Both the position numbers and the translations under genes were made by a program. A DNA stretch of 64,000 bases from Paractinoplanes pyxinae (GTDB lineage Bacteria > Actinomycetota > Actinomycetes > Mycobacteriales > Micromonosporaceae). Shown here piece by piece: positions 43,522 to 52,555 of this stretch; within the stretch, counting starts at the first letter, position 1, and each line of letters starts with the position of its first letter. The stretch is taken from NCBI RefSeq assembly GCF_026626335.1, contig NZ_JAPNTZ010000013.1:186001-250000 (forward strand). The letters run 5' to 3'. The notes below the pieces were generated by a model, which searched no databases, had not been told where the DNA came from, and saw nothing but the letters and a program-made list of their open reading frames with translations.

Positions 43522-44883
43522 ATGAGCGACGGTACGACCTGGGTAGGCGCGACGGCCAAGCAGATCTCCCGCGCGGTGCGGCGCGGTGACGCCACCGCCA
43601 CCCAGGTCGTGGCCGACCATCTGGAGCAGATCTCGATCACCGACCCCACCCTGGACGCCTTCCGGGTGATCCGCGGCGGCGAGGCCATCACCGAGGCCGA
43701 GAAGGTCGACGACCAGGAGGATCTGGCCAACCTGCCGCTGGCCGGGGTGCCGGTCGCGGTCAAGGAGAACACCGCCGTGGCGGGCCTGCCGACCTGGAAC
43801 GGCTCGGTCGCGGCGCGTACGCCGGACGTGGCCGAGGACGACCATGAGGTGGTCCGGCGGCTGCGCGGGGCCGGGGCGGTCGTGGTCGGCACGACGCGCA
43901 TGCCCGAGATGGGCCTGTGGGCGGTGACCGACGACGGCGACGGCGCCACCCGCAACCCCTGGGACCGCGACCGCACGCCGGGCGGCTCCTCCGGCGGTGC
44001 GGCGGCCGCGGTCGCCGCCGGGCTGGTGCCGATCGCCCAGTGCAACGACGGACTCGGCTCGATCCGCATCCCGGCCGCCTGCTGCGGGCTGGTCGGGCTC
44101 AAGCCGGGCCGCGGCGTGGTCCCGGCCGACCTGGGCATCACCAACTGGTACGACCTGGTCGAGAACGGCGTGCTGACCACCACCGTCTCGGACGCCGCCC
44201 TGGGCTTCTCGGTGCTGGCCGGCCGCGATCCGATCAAGCTGGTCGAACCGAGCCGGCTGCGGGTCGGCGTCTCGATCCGGTCACCGCTGGCGGGCGTACG
44301 AGCTGACGAGCCCAACGCTTCGGCGGTGACCACAGCGTCGAAGCTGCTGGTGCAGGCCGGGCACAACACGGTCACGGCCAACCCGCCCTACCCGCAGACG
44401 CTCGGCCTCGGCACGCTGGCCACCTGGTTCGCGTCGGCGTACCGCGAGGCCGAGCACTACCAGCTGGCCCAGCTGCAGCCGCGCACCCGGCAGCACATCC
44501 GCCTCGGCAAGTGGGCCCTGCGGGCCGGCCTGGTGCGGCAGTCGCAGCGGGACGCGTACCGCGAGTCGGCCATCCGGTTCTTCGCCGACAACTCGCTCGA
44601 CCTGGTGCTCACCCCGGCCCTGGCCGCCGCGCCGCCGCTCGCCGACGGGCACGCGGGTGGGTCGTGGCGGCGGAACATGGCCGACAGCATGAAGTACGCC
44701 CCGTACGCGGCGCCGTGGAACGTGGCCGGCCTGCCCGCGATCGTCGTCCCGGTCGGCACCCGCCCCGACGGCCTGCCCCTGGGCGTGCAGCTGGTCGGCC
44801 CGCCCGACTCGGAAGCCCTGCTCCTGGCCGTGGCGGGCCAGTTCGAGGTCATGAACCCCTGGCAGCGGCACGCGTTCGTTTAG
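43522..44883 (+). CDS. Amidase (amidase-signature family)
   Basis: 453 residues. Ser-cisSer-Lys amidase: catalytic Lys in GVPVAVKENTAV, the Gly/Ser-rich loop GGSSGGAAAAVAAGL, and the nucleophile in GSIRIPAACCGLVGLKPGRG. Substrate unknown. ATG 43522 follows GGAGAGG 21 bp after the metB stop, so it is probably co-transcribed with metB. In mycobacteria the metB-greA pair is adjacent; here this gene and ilvA are inserted. Confidence 0.95.
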   Translation: MSDGTTWVGATAKQISRAVRRGDATATQVVADHLEQISITDPTLDAFRVIRGGEAITEAEKVDDQEDLANLPLAGVPVAVKENTAVAGLPTWNGSVAARTPDVAEDDHEVVRRLRGAGAVVVGTTRMPEMGLWAVTDDGDGATRNPWDRDRTPGGSSGGAAAAVAAGLVPIAQCNDGLGSIRIPAACCGLVGLKPGRGVVPADLGITNWYDLVENGVLTTTVSDAALGFSVLAGRDPIKLVEPSRLRVGVSIRSPLAGVRADEPNASAVTTASKLLVQAGHNTVTANPPYPQTLGLGTLATWFASAYREAEHYQLAQLQPRTRQHIRLGKWALRAGLVRQSQRDAYRESAIRFFADNSLDLVLTPALAAAPPLADGHAGGSWRRNMADSMKYAPYAAPWNVAGLPAIVVPVGTRPDGLPLGVQLVGPPDSEALLLAVAGQFEVMNPWQRHAFV

Positions 44884-44903
44884 TGGGTGGCAGCATTCGG
44901 GGC

Positions 44904-46154
44904 ATGAATGGTGCCCCCCATCCGCTCGATCTGCTCGCCGCGGCCGACATCGAGGCCGCGCGTGAGCTGCTGACCGGCGTGGTCAAAACGACCCCGCTGA
45001 TCCCGTCGCGGCCGCTCACCGAGATCACCGGCACCCCGGTCTGGCTCAAGTGCGAGAACCAGCAGCGCGCCGGGTCGTACAAGGTCCGTGGCGCGTACAC
45101 GCGCATCGCCCGCCTCTCGGACGCCGAGCGGGCCCGCGGGGTCGTCGCGGCCAGCGCCGGCAATCACGCGCAGGGTGTCGCGCTGGCCGCCGAGCTGCTC
45201 GGCGCGCGGGCCACGGTCTTCATGCCCGAGGGGGCGCCGCTGCCCAAGGTCACCGCCACCCGGGGCTACGGGGCCGCGATCGAGTACGCCGGCACGAGCG
45301 TGGACGACTCGCTCGAGGCGGCCCGCGAGTTCGCCGACCGCACCGGAGCCGTGATGATCCACCCGTTCGACCACCCCGACGTCATCGCCGGGCAGGGCAC
45401 GGTGGGCCTGGAAATCCTCGAGCAGTGCCCCGACGCGACCACGATCGTCACCGCGGTCGGCGGAGGCGGGCTGATCTCGGGGGTGGCGGTCGCGACCAAG
45501 ACGCTGCGGCCGGACATCCGGGTCGTCGGGGTGCAGGCGAGCGGCGCCGCCGCGTACCCGCCCTCGCTGGCCGCCGGGTCGCCGCAGCGGCTGGAGCGGG
45601 GCGTCACCATCGCCGACGGCATCAACGTGCTGCGCCCCGGCGAGCTCACCTTCGCGCACGTCAGCAAGCTGGTCGACGAGGTGGTGACGGTCAGCGACGA
45701 GGATCTGTCGGCGGCCCTGCTGGTGCTGCTGGAGCGGCACAAGTCGGTGGTCGAGCCGGCCGGGGCGGCCGGGGTGGCGGCCCTGATGACCGGCGCGTAC
45801 GCCCCCTTGGACGACGGTCCGGCGGTGGCCATCCTCTCCGGCGGCAACATCGACCCGATGCTGCTGCTGCGCGTGATCGAGCACGGGCTGGCCTCGGCCG
45901 GGCGCTTCCTGCGGCTCGCGGTGCGCTGCACCGACCGGCCGGGCGAGCTGGCCCGGCTGCTCGGGCAGATCGCCGACCAGCGGGCGAACGTGGTCGACGT
46001 GGCGCACTCGCGCCAGAGCCCCCGGCTCAGCTTCGGCGAGGCCGAGGTCGCGCTCTCGGTCGAGACCCGCGGGCCGGACCACTCGGCCGCGCTGATCAGC
46101 AGTTTGCGGGGCTCGGGCTACCGCGTGTCGCTGCTGGCCGACCACACGCCCTGA
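44904..46154 (+). CDS. ilvA: Threonine ammonia-lyase (biosynthetic-type with ACT domain)
   Basis: 416 residues. Deaminates threonine to 2-oxobutanoate. The PLP lysine is in CENQQRAGSYKVRGAYTRI, the Ala/Gly loop in VAASAGNHAQGVALAA, and the PLP-phosphate loop in VTAVGGGGLISGVAVA. A C-terminal ACT domain (~330-416: RLAVRCTDRPGELARLLG) supports isoleucine feedback control. ATG 44904, 21 bp after the amidase stop. Confidence 0.95.
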   Translation: MNGAPHPLDLLAAADIEAARELLTGVVKTTPLIPSRPLTEITGTPVWLKCENQQRAGSYKVRGAYTRIARLSDAERARGVVAASAGNHAQGVALAAELLGARATVFMPEGAPLPKVTATRGYGAAIEYAGTSVDDSLEAAREFADRTGAVMIHPFDHPDVIAGQGTVGLEILEQCPDATTIVTAVGGGGLISGVAVATKTLRPDIRVVGVQASGAAAYPPSLAAGSPQRLERGVTIADGINVLRPGELTFAHVSKLVDEVVTVSDEDLSAALLVLLERHKSVVEPAGAAGVAALMTGAYAPLDDGPAVAILSGGNIDPMLLLRVIEHGLASAGRFLRLAVRCTDRPGELARLLGQIADQRANVVDVAHSRQSPRLSFGEAEVALSVETRGPDHSAALISSLRGSGYRVSLLADHTP

Positions 46155-46167
46155 CGCTGCGTACGGA

Positions 46168-46195
46168 AAAGGCCCGCGGCACGCCGCGGGCCTTT
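46168..46195. terminator. Bidirectional terminator (ilvA/greA)
   Basis: Stem of 12-13 bp, AAAGGCCCGCGG / CCGCGGGCCTTT, with a 4-nt CACG loop, followed by CTT on the plus strand and preceded by a run of A (a U-run on the minus strand). It terminates both ilvA and greA. Confidence 0.93.
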
Positions 46196-46207
46196 CTTCA
46201 GCGGAGG

Positions 46208-46702
46208 TCAGCCCTCGAACGGGCCGAACTTGACCACGGTCACCTTGATGTCGGAGCCGCTGGGCGCCGTGTAGGTGACGGTCTGCCCCTCGGCCGCGCC
46301 CAGGATGGCCGTGCCGAGCGCCGACTCGGGGCTGTAGACCGTGAGGTCGGTGGTCGAGGAGATCTCACGCGAGCCGAGCAGGAACGTCTCGGTGTCGCTC
46401 TGGTCGTCGTCGAAGTAGATCGTGACGACCGAGCCGGGGCCGACCTTGTCCTGCGTGGGGACCTCGCCGACCTCGGAGTTGCGCAGGAACTCCTTCAAGT
46501 ACAGGATCCGGCCTTCCTGACGGCTCTGCTCCTCGCGGGCGGCGTGGTAGCCACCGTTCTCGCGGAGGTCGCCCTCCTCCCGGCGCGCGTTGATCTCCGC
46601 CGCGACGGCCGGACGAGCGGCGATCAGCTCGTCGAGCTCGGACTGCAGCCGGTCGTGAGCGTCCTGAGAAAGCCAAGTCTTGGGCGCCTCTGAACTGGAC
46701 AC
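46208..46702 (-). CDS. greA: Transcription elongation factor GreA
   Basis: 164 residues. Rescues backtracked RNA polymerase by stimulating transcript cleavage. N-terminal coiled coil with the acidic tip (AEINARREEGDLRENGGYHAAR, where the D and E of the GDLREN loop reach the polymerase active site) and the C-terminal globular domain ending KVTVVKFGP. GTG 46702 follows AAGGAG. Confidence 0.98.
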   Translation of the reverse strand: MSSSEAPKTWLSQDAHDRLQSELDELIAARPAVAAEINARREEGDLRENGGYHAAREEQSRQEGRILYLKEFLRNSEVGEVPTQDKVGPGSVVTIYFDDDQSDTETFLLGSREISSTTDLTVYSPESALGTAILGAAEGQTVTYTAPSGSDIKVTVVKFGPFEG

Positions 46703-46734
46703 GGGCGATCTCCTTGCTGGAACGGGGGCACGTC

Positions 46735-46740
46735 ATTAAA
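46735..46740 (-). promoter_or_regulatory. greA -10 candidate
   Basis: TTTAAT (read on the minus strand) matches TATAAT at 5 of 6 positions, about 30 nt upstream of the greA start, in an AT-richer stretch. No good -35 is visible. Confidence 0.45.
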
Positions 46741-46845
46741 TGGAAAACGCTCAGCACCACTGGACGGGATGCTGAACGGAGCGAATCACCAAGCTTACCA
46801 GCGGTATGCACACCGCCGGTTTCGTGCGATCTTGTACCGGTTTGC

Positions 46846-47265
46846 TCAGGCCGGTGCGCGGCAGTTCACGACATCCCCGACGCTGGCCCGGGCCGTGGTG
46901 GGCACCGTCTCCTTCGCGTCGATTGTCGTTTCGTTCCCTTGCGGGCGGACGATCACCGTACGCCGCCCGACCTCGAAGCCGTCGTAGTCCCGCGCGCGCA
47001 GCACGCACTCGGCCGGCTGGCCGGCCGGGACGCGCACCTTGAATTCGATGGTCAGCACGGCGGCCGACGGTTCCTCCCAGCCGACGATCTGCGGCTCGTA
47101 GTCCGTGCGGCCGAACTGCTGGAAGAGCCGCACCGAGAGCAGCAGCGAGGCCGCCACCACGACGACGAGCACGACGATCGGCACCACCGACCGGCGGCGG
47201 CCGGACCGGCGCCGTCCGTAGCGGCCCGGTGGGAACACCGGGTCTGTGGTGCGCGTCTCGCTCAC
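46846..47265 (-). CDS. DUF4307 membrane protein
   Basis: 139 residues. GTG 47265 preceded by GAGAGG. Arg-rich cytoplasmic tail (GRYGRRRSGRRRS), one membrane helix (VVPIVVLVVVVAASLLLSVRLF), then a beta-rich outer domain (LTIEFKVRVPAGQPAECVLRARDYDG, VNCRAP). Matches the DUF4307 family, conserved between greA and mca in actinobacteria. The two cysteines may form a disulfide. Function unknown. Confidence 0.9.
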   Translation of the reverse strand: MSETRTTDPVFPPGRYGRRRSGRRRSVVPIVVLVVVVAASLLLSVRLFQQFGRTDYEPQIVGWEEPSAAVLTIEFKVRVPAGQPAECVLRARDYDGFEVGRRTVIVRPQGNETTIDAKETVPTTARASVGDVVNCRAPA

Positions 47266-47376
47266 CTCGGGCACCTCTCGTGCGTTTCTTGTCGGGGGGA
47301 TCCGACAGAATGGCAGGGTCCATCTTCGCAGCCGACACCGGTCCGCACGCCGCGGGTCAGGTCCGAGGAGTTTTCT

Positions 47377-48258
47377 GTGGCTGAGCAGTTGCGTCTCATG
47401 GCGGTGCACGCGCACCCCGACGACGAATCCAGCAAGGGCGCCGCCACCATGGCGCGTTACGTCGCCGAGGGCGTCCGGGTGATGGTCGCGACGTGTACCG
47501 GCGGCGAGCGCGGCAGCGTGCTCAACCCCAAGATGGACCGCCCCGACGTGCTCGAGAACATCACCACCATCCGCCGGGCCGAGATGGACAAGGCGCGCGA
47601 GATCCTGGGTGTCGAGCAGTCCTGGCTCGGCTTCGTCGACTCGGGCCTGCCCGAGGGCGACCCGCTGCCCCCGCTGCCCGAGGGCTGCTTCGGCCTGCAA
47701 GACCCGGAAACCGCAGCGATCCCGCTGATCAAGCTGATCCGTGAGTTCCGCCCGCACGTCATGACGACCTATGACGAGAACGGCGGGTACCCCCACCCCG
47801 ACCACATCATGTGCCACAAGATCTCGGTGGTGGCCTTCGACAAGGCGGGCGACCCCGAGGCCTACCCCGAGCTGGGTGAGCCGTGGCAGCCGTCGAAGCT
47901 CTACTACAACTCGGGCTGGACCCGGGCGCGCATGCTCGCCCTGCACGAGGGCATGCTGGCCGCCGGCCTGGAATCGCCGTACACCGAGTGGCTCGAGAAG
48001 TGGAACGACCGGGAGGACCGGGGCGACAAGATCACCACGCGGGTCGAGTGCGGCGAGTACTTCGAGGTTCGTGACGACGCCCTGCGCGCCCACGCCACCC
48101 AGGTCGACCCCGACGGCTTCTGGTTCAAGATCCCGCTCGAGCTGCAGCAGAAGGTGTGGCCGACCGAAGACTTCGAACTGGCTCGCTCGGTGGTCGACAG
48201 CCCCGTCCCCGAGTCGGACTTGTTCTCGGGGATCCGCGAGTCGGTAGAGGCCCGCTAA
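47377..48258 (+). CDS. mca: Mycothiol S-conjugate amidase
   Basis: 293 residues. Zinc amidase that cleaves mycothiol conjugates of toxins and drugs, releasing a mercapturic acid. LmbE-fold zinc motif VHAHPDDESSKGAA, TCTGGERGSVLNP, YDENGGYPHPDHIMCHK. The C-terminal KWNDREDRGDKITTRVECG and FEVRDDALRAHATQVDPDGF distinguish Mca from the deacetylase MshB. GTG 47377 follows GAGGAG. Indicates a mycothiol-making actinobacterium. Confidence 0.96.
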   Translation: MAEQLRLMAVHAHPDDESSKGAATMARYVAEGVRVMVATCTGGERGSVLNPKMDRPDVLENITTIRRAEMDKAREILGVEQSWLGFVDSGLPEGDPLPPLPEGCFGLQDPETAAIPLIKLIREFRPHVMTTYDENGGYPHPDHIMCHKISVVAFDKAGDPEAYPELGEPWQPSKLYYNSGWTRARMLALHEGMLAAGLESPYTEWLEKWNDREDRGDKITTRVECGEYFEVRDDALRAHATQVDPDGFWFKIPLELQQKVWPTEDFELARSVVDSPVPESDLFSGIRESVEAR

Positions 48259-48274
48259 GACGTACAGTCACTAC

Positions 48275-48631
48275 ATGGACATCACGGTCACGGTCAATAA
48301 CTTCGGCGACACCCGCTCGGGCGGCCTGGCCGGCCCGATGGGGTTGTTCGTCATCGTGCTCATGTCCATAGCGACTGTTCTGCTGATCCGCAACATGAAC
48401 AAGCGCTTGCGTCGGCTTCCCGACAGTTTTCCTGACGCGAAGCAGACGCAGCGTGAGGCCGAGATCGCCCGGCTCAACGCGGATCTTGAGCGTTCGGGCG
48501 CCGGCGGGACCGCGCCGGACGTCGAAGCCGGTCGATCCTCGACGGCCAGCGCCGTTGCGGATAACGAGGTCACGGGCATTACTACTCACCGTGACGGCAG
48601 CTCCGCCGACGGCGACAACGGCCGCGTTTGA
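48275..48631 (+). CDS. Small membrane protein downstream of mca
   Basis: 118 residues. One helix (GPMGLFVIVLMSIATVLLI), then a basic, mobile tail (RNMNKRLRRLPDSFPD) and an acidic Ser/Thr/Gly-rich end. It matches the position and look of the small conserved membrane protein after mca in mycobacteria. The gene begins 16 bp after mca, so it is co-transcribed. Function unknown. Confidence 0.85.
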   Translation: MDITVTVNNFGDTRSGGLAGPMGLFVIVLMSIATVLLIRNMNKRLRRLPDSFPDAKQTQREAEIARLNADLERSGAGGTAPDVEAGRSSTASAVADNEVTGITTHRDGSSADGDNGRV

Positions 48632-48639
48632 CCACGTCG

Positions 48640-48656
48640 CAGGCGGTTGCCGCCTG
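48640..48656 (+). terminator. Hairpin after the mca operon
   Basis: CAGGCGG / CCGCCTG with a TTG loop, 8 nt past the stop codon. A 7-bp stem; no U-tract. Confidence 0.55.
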
Positions 48657-48881
48657 TCGGTCGACGACACACACCGTATTGGTCTGACCTAAGGGCGATA
48701 CGCGTCGTGCGTCAAGCCCTGTTCTGTTCATCGGTATTGATTTAGCCTTCCGCCCGGGGGCTTAACCGTCCCCGATCCCTGCGCGGAAGGGGGCGCCGAA
48801 AATGACCATTCCCCGCCCGCCGTTTTCTCCGCTGCAGATGCACGTGCATCCGCCAGTGCCGCTGTTCAAGTGGGGTTTCTC

Positions 48882-51428
48882 GTGATCGCGCCGCCGGTCG
48901 CCGAGGCCTCCGTCCGCCGTTCCTGGATCGACACGGCGGGCCTCGCCGGCCGTTCCCGTGGGGTCCTCGCGCTCACCATTGCGGTGATCGGTTCGGCCGT
49001 TCTGCTGGCCGTCCTGGGTGCCCTGCTGCCCCTTGATCGCCCGGCCGACCGGCCCCTGACTCCGGTCGCCGGTGTCGCCCTCGCTCTGGCCCTCGTGATC
49101 GCCGGGCAACTGGCCCGGCTGCGCTTCCGGCTCGGCCGGGGCATGGTCTCGGTCAGCTGGGGCGAGGCCGCCTTCATCATCGGCTTCATCGCGGCGCCGC
49201 CCGGCTGGCTGCCCGCGGCGACCCTGGCCGGCGCGCTGCTCGCGTGGGCGCTGCTGTCCTGGTGGGACTCGCACCGCAACCTGGCCGAGCTGGTTCACCT
49301 GGCCGCCTCGCTGAGCCTGGGCGCCACCGGGGCCACGGCGGTGGCGGTGCTGGTGGCCGGGGACGCGCCAGTGCTCAGCACCCGCATGACGGCCGGTCTG
49401 CTGGCCGGCGCCCTGACCTACCTGATCATCACGTTCGGGCTGGCCACGCTGACCCTCACCCTGCACCGGGACGCCCCGGCCCGGCAGATCCTGCTCCGGG
49501 CCTCGTACGCGAAGATCCCGATGTTCGTCGGCAACGTGGTGGTCGGCCTGGCCGCGGTGCACGCGCTCGTCGACGGCCCGCTGTGGCTGCTCGCGTTCGC
49601 GCCCGGGCTCTGGCTGCTGCAACGCACCTACCGCTTCCACCTGCGGGCGGAGGAAGAACGCCGCATGTGGGAGTCGTTCTCGGCCGCCACGGCGACCCTG
49701 CCCGGCGGCACCGAGGCCGAGGTCGCGCAGGCCGGCCTGACCGCCGCCTTGGACGTGTTCGGCGCCCGCCGCGTCGAGATCGAGGTGCGCGGCCGCGACG
49801 GCGAGCACCGCTACGCCCAGGACGGCCCCGGCCTCGACAACGCCGTCGCCGGTCTGCCCGGCCCGGCGATCACCCGGACGATGACCGTGGCCGGCGACCC
49901 GGTCGGCGAGCTGACCGTCTGGCTGTCCGGCCCCACCCTGCCCGCCCCGCGCGACGAGGCCGCCATCTCGGCCTTCGGCGACGCCCTGGCCGGCGCGCTG
50001 CACGACGCGGCCACGCGGCACCGGGTGGCCGGGCTCGAGCAGCAGATCACCCAAGACCTCACCAAGGACAGGCTGACCCGCTTGCTCAACCGCAGCACCC
50101 TGCTGACCGACGGCGACCGGCTGCTGCGGTCTTTCGACCGGCGCCGCCCGGTCGCGCTGCTGCTGCTCGACATCAACGACTTCCGCGAGGTCAACGGCAC
50201 CCTGGGCCACCGCCACGGCGACGAGGTGCTGCGCCTGGTGGCCGAGCGGCTGGGCGAGCTGGCCCGCGACGGCGAGCTGGTGGCCCGCACCGGCGACGAC
50301 GAGTTCGGCCTACTCATCCCGACCGTGACCGCCCTCGCCGACACCGCCGCACGGCCGGACGAACTGCCCAGCCCGCTGCCGGCCGCCCTGCGCCGGGCCC
50401 GCGAGCTGGTCGAGCACCTGATCCGGCCGATGGAGGTCTCCGGGGTGCGGCTGGCCGTCGAGGTGGCGGTGGGCGTGGCCGTCAGCCCGGCCGGCCGGGT
50501 CGACCTCGGTGAACTGATCCGCCGGGCCTCGCTGGCGCTCAACCAGGCCAAACGGCAGCAGCTGGCGGTCAGTGCCTTCGACGCCAGCCAGGACGCGGTC
50601 ACCACCGACGCGCTCGCCCTGCTGGCCGACCTGCAGGACGCGCTGGCCGCCGACGACCAGATCCTGCTGCACCTGCAGCCCGCGGTCGACCTGATCACCG
50701 CCGCCCCGACCGGCGTCGAAGCGCTCGTACGCTGGAAGCACCCACGCCGCGGCCAGCTCTCACCAGGCGATTTCGTGCCGGCCGTCGAGCACTCGGCCGA
50801 GCTGCAGACGGCGTTCACCGCGCGGGTGCTCGACCTGGCCCTGGACGCGGCCGGCAGCTGGCACGCGGCCGGCGTCGACGTGCCGGTCTCGGTCAACGTC
50901 TCGGCCCGCAGCCTGCTCGACCCCACGTTCCCGGCCCAGGTCGCCGAGGCGCTGCGCCGCCACCGCGCCCCCGCCTCGTACCTGGTTCTCGAGATCACCG
51001 AGTCGGTCGCGGTCAGCCAGGAACGCATCGTCGACGAGGTACTGGCCGAGCTGCGCGACATGGGCGTGCAGCTGTCGCTGGACGACTTCGGCACCGGCTA
51101 CTCGTCGCTGGCCATCGTCACCCGCGTCCCGGTCGACGAGATCAAGATCGACCGCTCCTTCGTCGACGACATGATCGAACGCCCCGCCGCCGAGGCCGTG
51201 GTCCGCGGCGCCGTCGAACTGGGCGCCCGGCTAGGTGTCCGTGTGGTGGCCGAGGGCGTCGAAACGACCGAGCAGCGGGCGGCCCTCATCGCCCTCAAGT
51301 GCCCCATCGCCCAGGGCTACCACTTCTGCAAGCCCATGCCGGCCGACAAGATCGTCCGGGCCCTGATCGCGCTGGCCGAGGCCGCCCCCGACAACATCCG
51401 CCCCCTGCGCGCCGACGACGCCTCGTAA
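48882..51428 (+). CDS. Membrane GGDEF-EAL protein with degenerate GGDEF
   Basis: 848 residues. Seven to eight N-terminal helices (~20-265) form a membrane sensor, followed by a short linker domain, a GGDEF domain and an EAL domain. GGDEF reads ARTGDDEFGLL, so the first Gly-Gly is lost and cyclase activity is doubtful. The EAL phosphodiesterase site is intact: TGVEALVRWKHP, VNVSARSL, LVLEITES, LSLDDFGTGYSSLA, IKIDRSFV and VVAEGVETTEQ. The protein probably hydrolyses c-di-GMP, with the GGDEF domain binding GTP or acting structurally. GTG 48882 follows GTGGGG; GTG 48870 is the alternative. Confidence 0.9.
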   Translation: MIAPPVAEASVRRSWIDTAGLAGRSRGVLALTIAVIGSAVLLAVLGALLPLDRPADRPLTPVAGVALALALVIAGQLARLRFRLGRGMVSVSWGEAAFIIGFIAAPPGWLPAATLAGALLAWALLSWWDSHRNLAELVHLAASLSLGATGATAVAVLVAGDAPVLSTRMTAGLLAGALTYLIITFGLATLTLTLHRDAPARQILLRASYAKIPMFVGNVVVGLAAVHALVDGPLWLLAFAPGLWLLQRTYRFHLRAEEERRMWESFSAATATLPGGTEAEVAQAGLTAALDVFGARRVEIEVRGRDGEHRYAQDGPGLDNAVAGLPGPAITRTMTVAGDPVGELTVWLSGPTLPAPRDEAAISAFGDALAGALHDAATRHRVAGLEQQITQDLTKDRLTRLLNRSTLLTDGDRLLRSFDRRRPVALLLLDINDFREVNGTLGHRHGDEVLRLVAERLGELARDGELVARTGDDEFGLLIPTVTALADTAARPDELPSPLPAALRRARELVEHLIRPMEVSGVRLAVEVAVGVAVSPAGRVDLGELIRRASLALNQAKRQQLAVSAFDASQDAVTTDALALLADLQDALAADDQILLHLQPAVDLITAAPTGVEALVRWKHPRRGQLSPGDFVPAVEHSAELQTAFTARVLDLALDAAGSWHAAGVDVPVSVNVSARSLLDPTFPAQVAEALRRHRAPASYLVLEITESVAVSQERIVDEVLAELRDMGVQLSLDDFGTGYSSLAIVTRVPVDEIKIDRSFVDDMIERPAAEAVVRGAVELGARLGVRVVAEGVETTEQRAALIALKCPIAQGYHFCKPMPADKIVRALIALAEAAPDNIRPLRADDAS

Positions 51429-51443
51429 CGGCCCGCGCGCCGG

Positions 51444-51746
51444 CTGACCGAAGCGGAGTTCAAGGCGACCCTGGACCCGCACCCCGTCCCCGCCGGGCTG
51501 GATCAATCGCCGCCGTTCGACTTCTGGCCGTACTTCGAGGCGATCCCTGACCAGGATTTCGATGGTCACGACTTCTCGGACGGCGTGGTCGAGCACGCTT
51601 GGACGATGCCGGCCCCCGAGACCCAGCACGTGCTGGTCCGCTGCGAGACCGCGAACGTTTTCCTCGTACTGGTCCTCGACCTCCGCCACAGCCGGGTGCA
51701 GGGCCATCACCTGCTCGACCTGCGGAAGATCTACGGCCTCGGGTGA
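51444..51746 (+). pseudogene. Small coding-like gene without an AUG/GUG/UUG start
   Basis: A protein-like frame of 100 codons follows the GGDEF-EAL stop in the same frame: LTEAEFKATLDPHPVPAGL, SPPFDFWPYFEAIPDQDF, HVLVRCETANVFLVLVLDL, ending LLDLRKIYGLG. Hydrophobic strands and codon use look genuine and it resembles small actinobacterial proteins I recall. Between the upstream TAA (51426) and the protein-like part the only candidate start is CTG 51444; no Shine-Dalgarno is present. It may be N-terminally truncated, use CTG, or be made by readthrough of the upstream TAA. Function unknown. Confidence 0.6.
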
Positions 51747-51965
51747 CATGTGTGCCGCTACGGCCGCGACGGCTCCTCGAAGTCGTCCGGCCTGCGGTCC
51801 CAGCCGACGTTCCTGCCGTGGCGGCAACGACAACATGGTGACCGCTCAGATATAGATCCCTCGCACTGCCGGGGGCTGTTTTCATGCCTCGGAGTGGAAA
51901 AGATCGACATGTCCCGACATCGTTCGCACACTGGGGAGTGTCAGCGGGGCTGCGGGAGGTGGACC

Positions 51966-52295
51966 ATGCCGATTTTTTACAACGACGAGGAGCGGCGCGC
52001 CTGGAACCTGGCGGAGTCGCTTGCCGAGCAGGCCGAGGAGTCGATGCGGGAGGCGGAGGACGCGCTCGAGACCTGGAAGACCGGCAAGGAGATGAACCGG
52101 CTGCGGTGCATCCGCAAGGGGATCAGCGAGTCGGACGCGGAGATCCGGTGGTCGGCCTCGACCACTGCCAAGAACGCCATCACCAACAACGGCTTTTATG
52201 TCGGGCTGGCCACCATGTACTACGGGGCCGCCTCGGCCCACTACTCTCGCGCGCTCTATCTGCGCAGCCTGGGCGGGCGGCCGATGGCGGCCTAG
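51966..52295 (+). CDS. Small soluble helical protein
   Basis: 109 residues. ATG 51966 follows a strong GGGAGGTGG. Helix-rich and acidic at the start (DEERRAWNLAESLAEQAEES, MREAEDALETWKTGKEM), then SASTTAKNAITNNGFYVG and ALYLRSLGG. No known domain; not recognised. It ends with a 4-bp overlap with the convergent small gene. Confidence 0.75.
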   Translation: MPIFYNDEERRAWNLAESLAEQAEESMREAEDALETWKTGKEMNRLRCIRKGISESDAEIRWSASTTAKNAITNNGFYVGLATMYYGAASAHYSRALYLRSLGGRPMAA

Positions 52296-52459
52296 TTCTG
52301 CTCGTCCTCGGAGGGGGCGGGAGCCGACTGGGCCTGGGACTGCGGCGGCGCCGGCGACGAGGACGGGGCGGGTGTGGCCAGCGCCAGGCCGAGGACCGCG
52401 CCGGCACTGATCAGGCCGAGGCCGGCCAGCGAGACGGGGCGACGCTCCGACTTTTCCAT
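52292..52459 (-). CDS. Very small membrane or exported peptide
   Basis: 55 residues: MEKSERRPVSLAG, one hydrophobic segment (LGLISAGAVLGLALATPA), then a Ser/Pro/Gln-rich tail ending EDEQN. ATG 52459; Shine-Dalgarno weak. A signal peptide or anchor is credible, so the gene may be real although short. Function unknown. Confidence 0.5.
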   Translation of the reverse strand: MEKSERRPVSLAGLGLISAGAVLGLALATPAPSSSPAPPQSQAQSAPAPSEDEQN

Positions 52460-52555
52460 GCGGCAACGGTGCCAGCGATTCCTGTGGTTCCGCTGTACGC
52501 AACCTGCGAACAAGTTGGCCTGTGTCAGGGTCACCCGTTCGGGCAGTATTAACGG

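Noticed and set aside
48657..48869. c-di-GMP riboswitch before the GGDEF-EAL gene
   Set aside because: I looked for the GEMM-type core (GGxCACGCACAGGGCAAAC-like) and found none in the gap.
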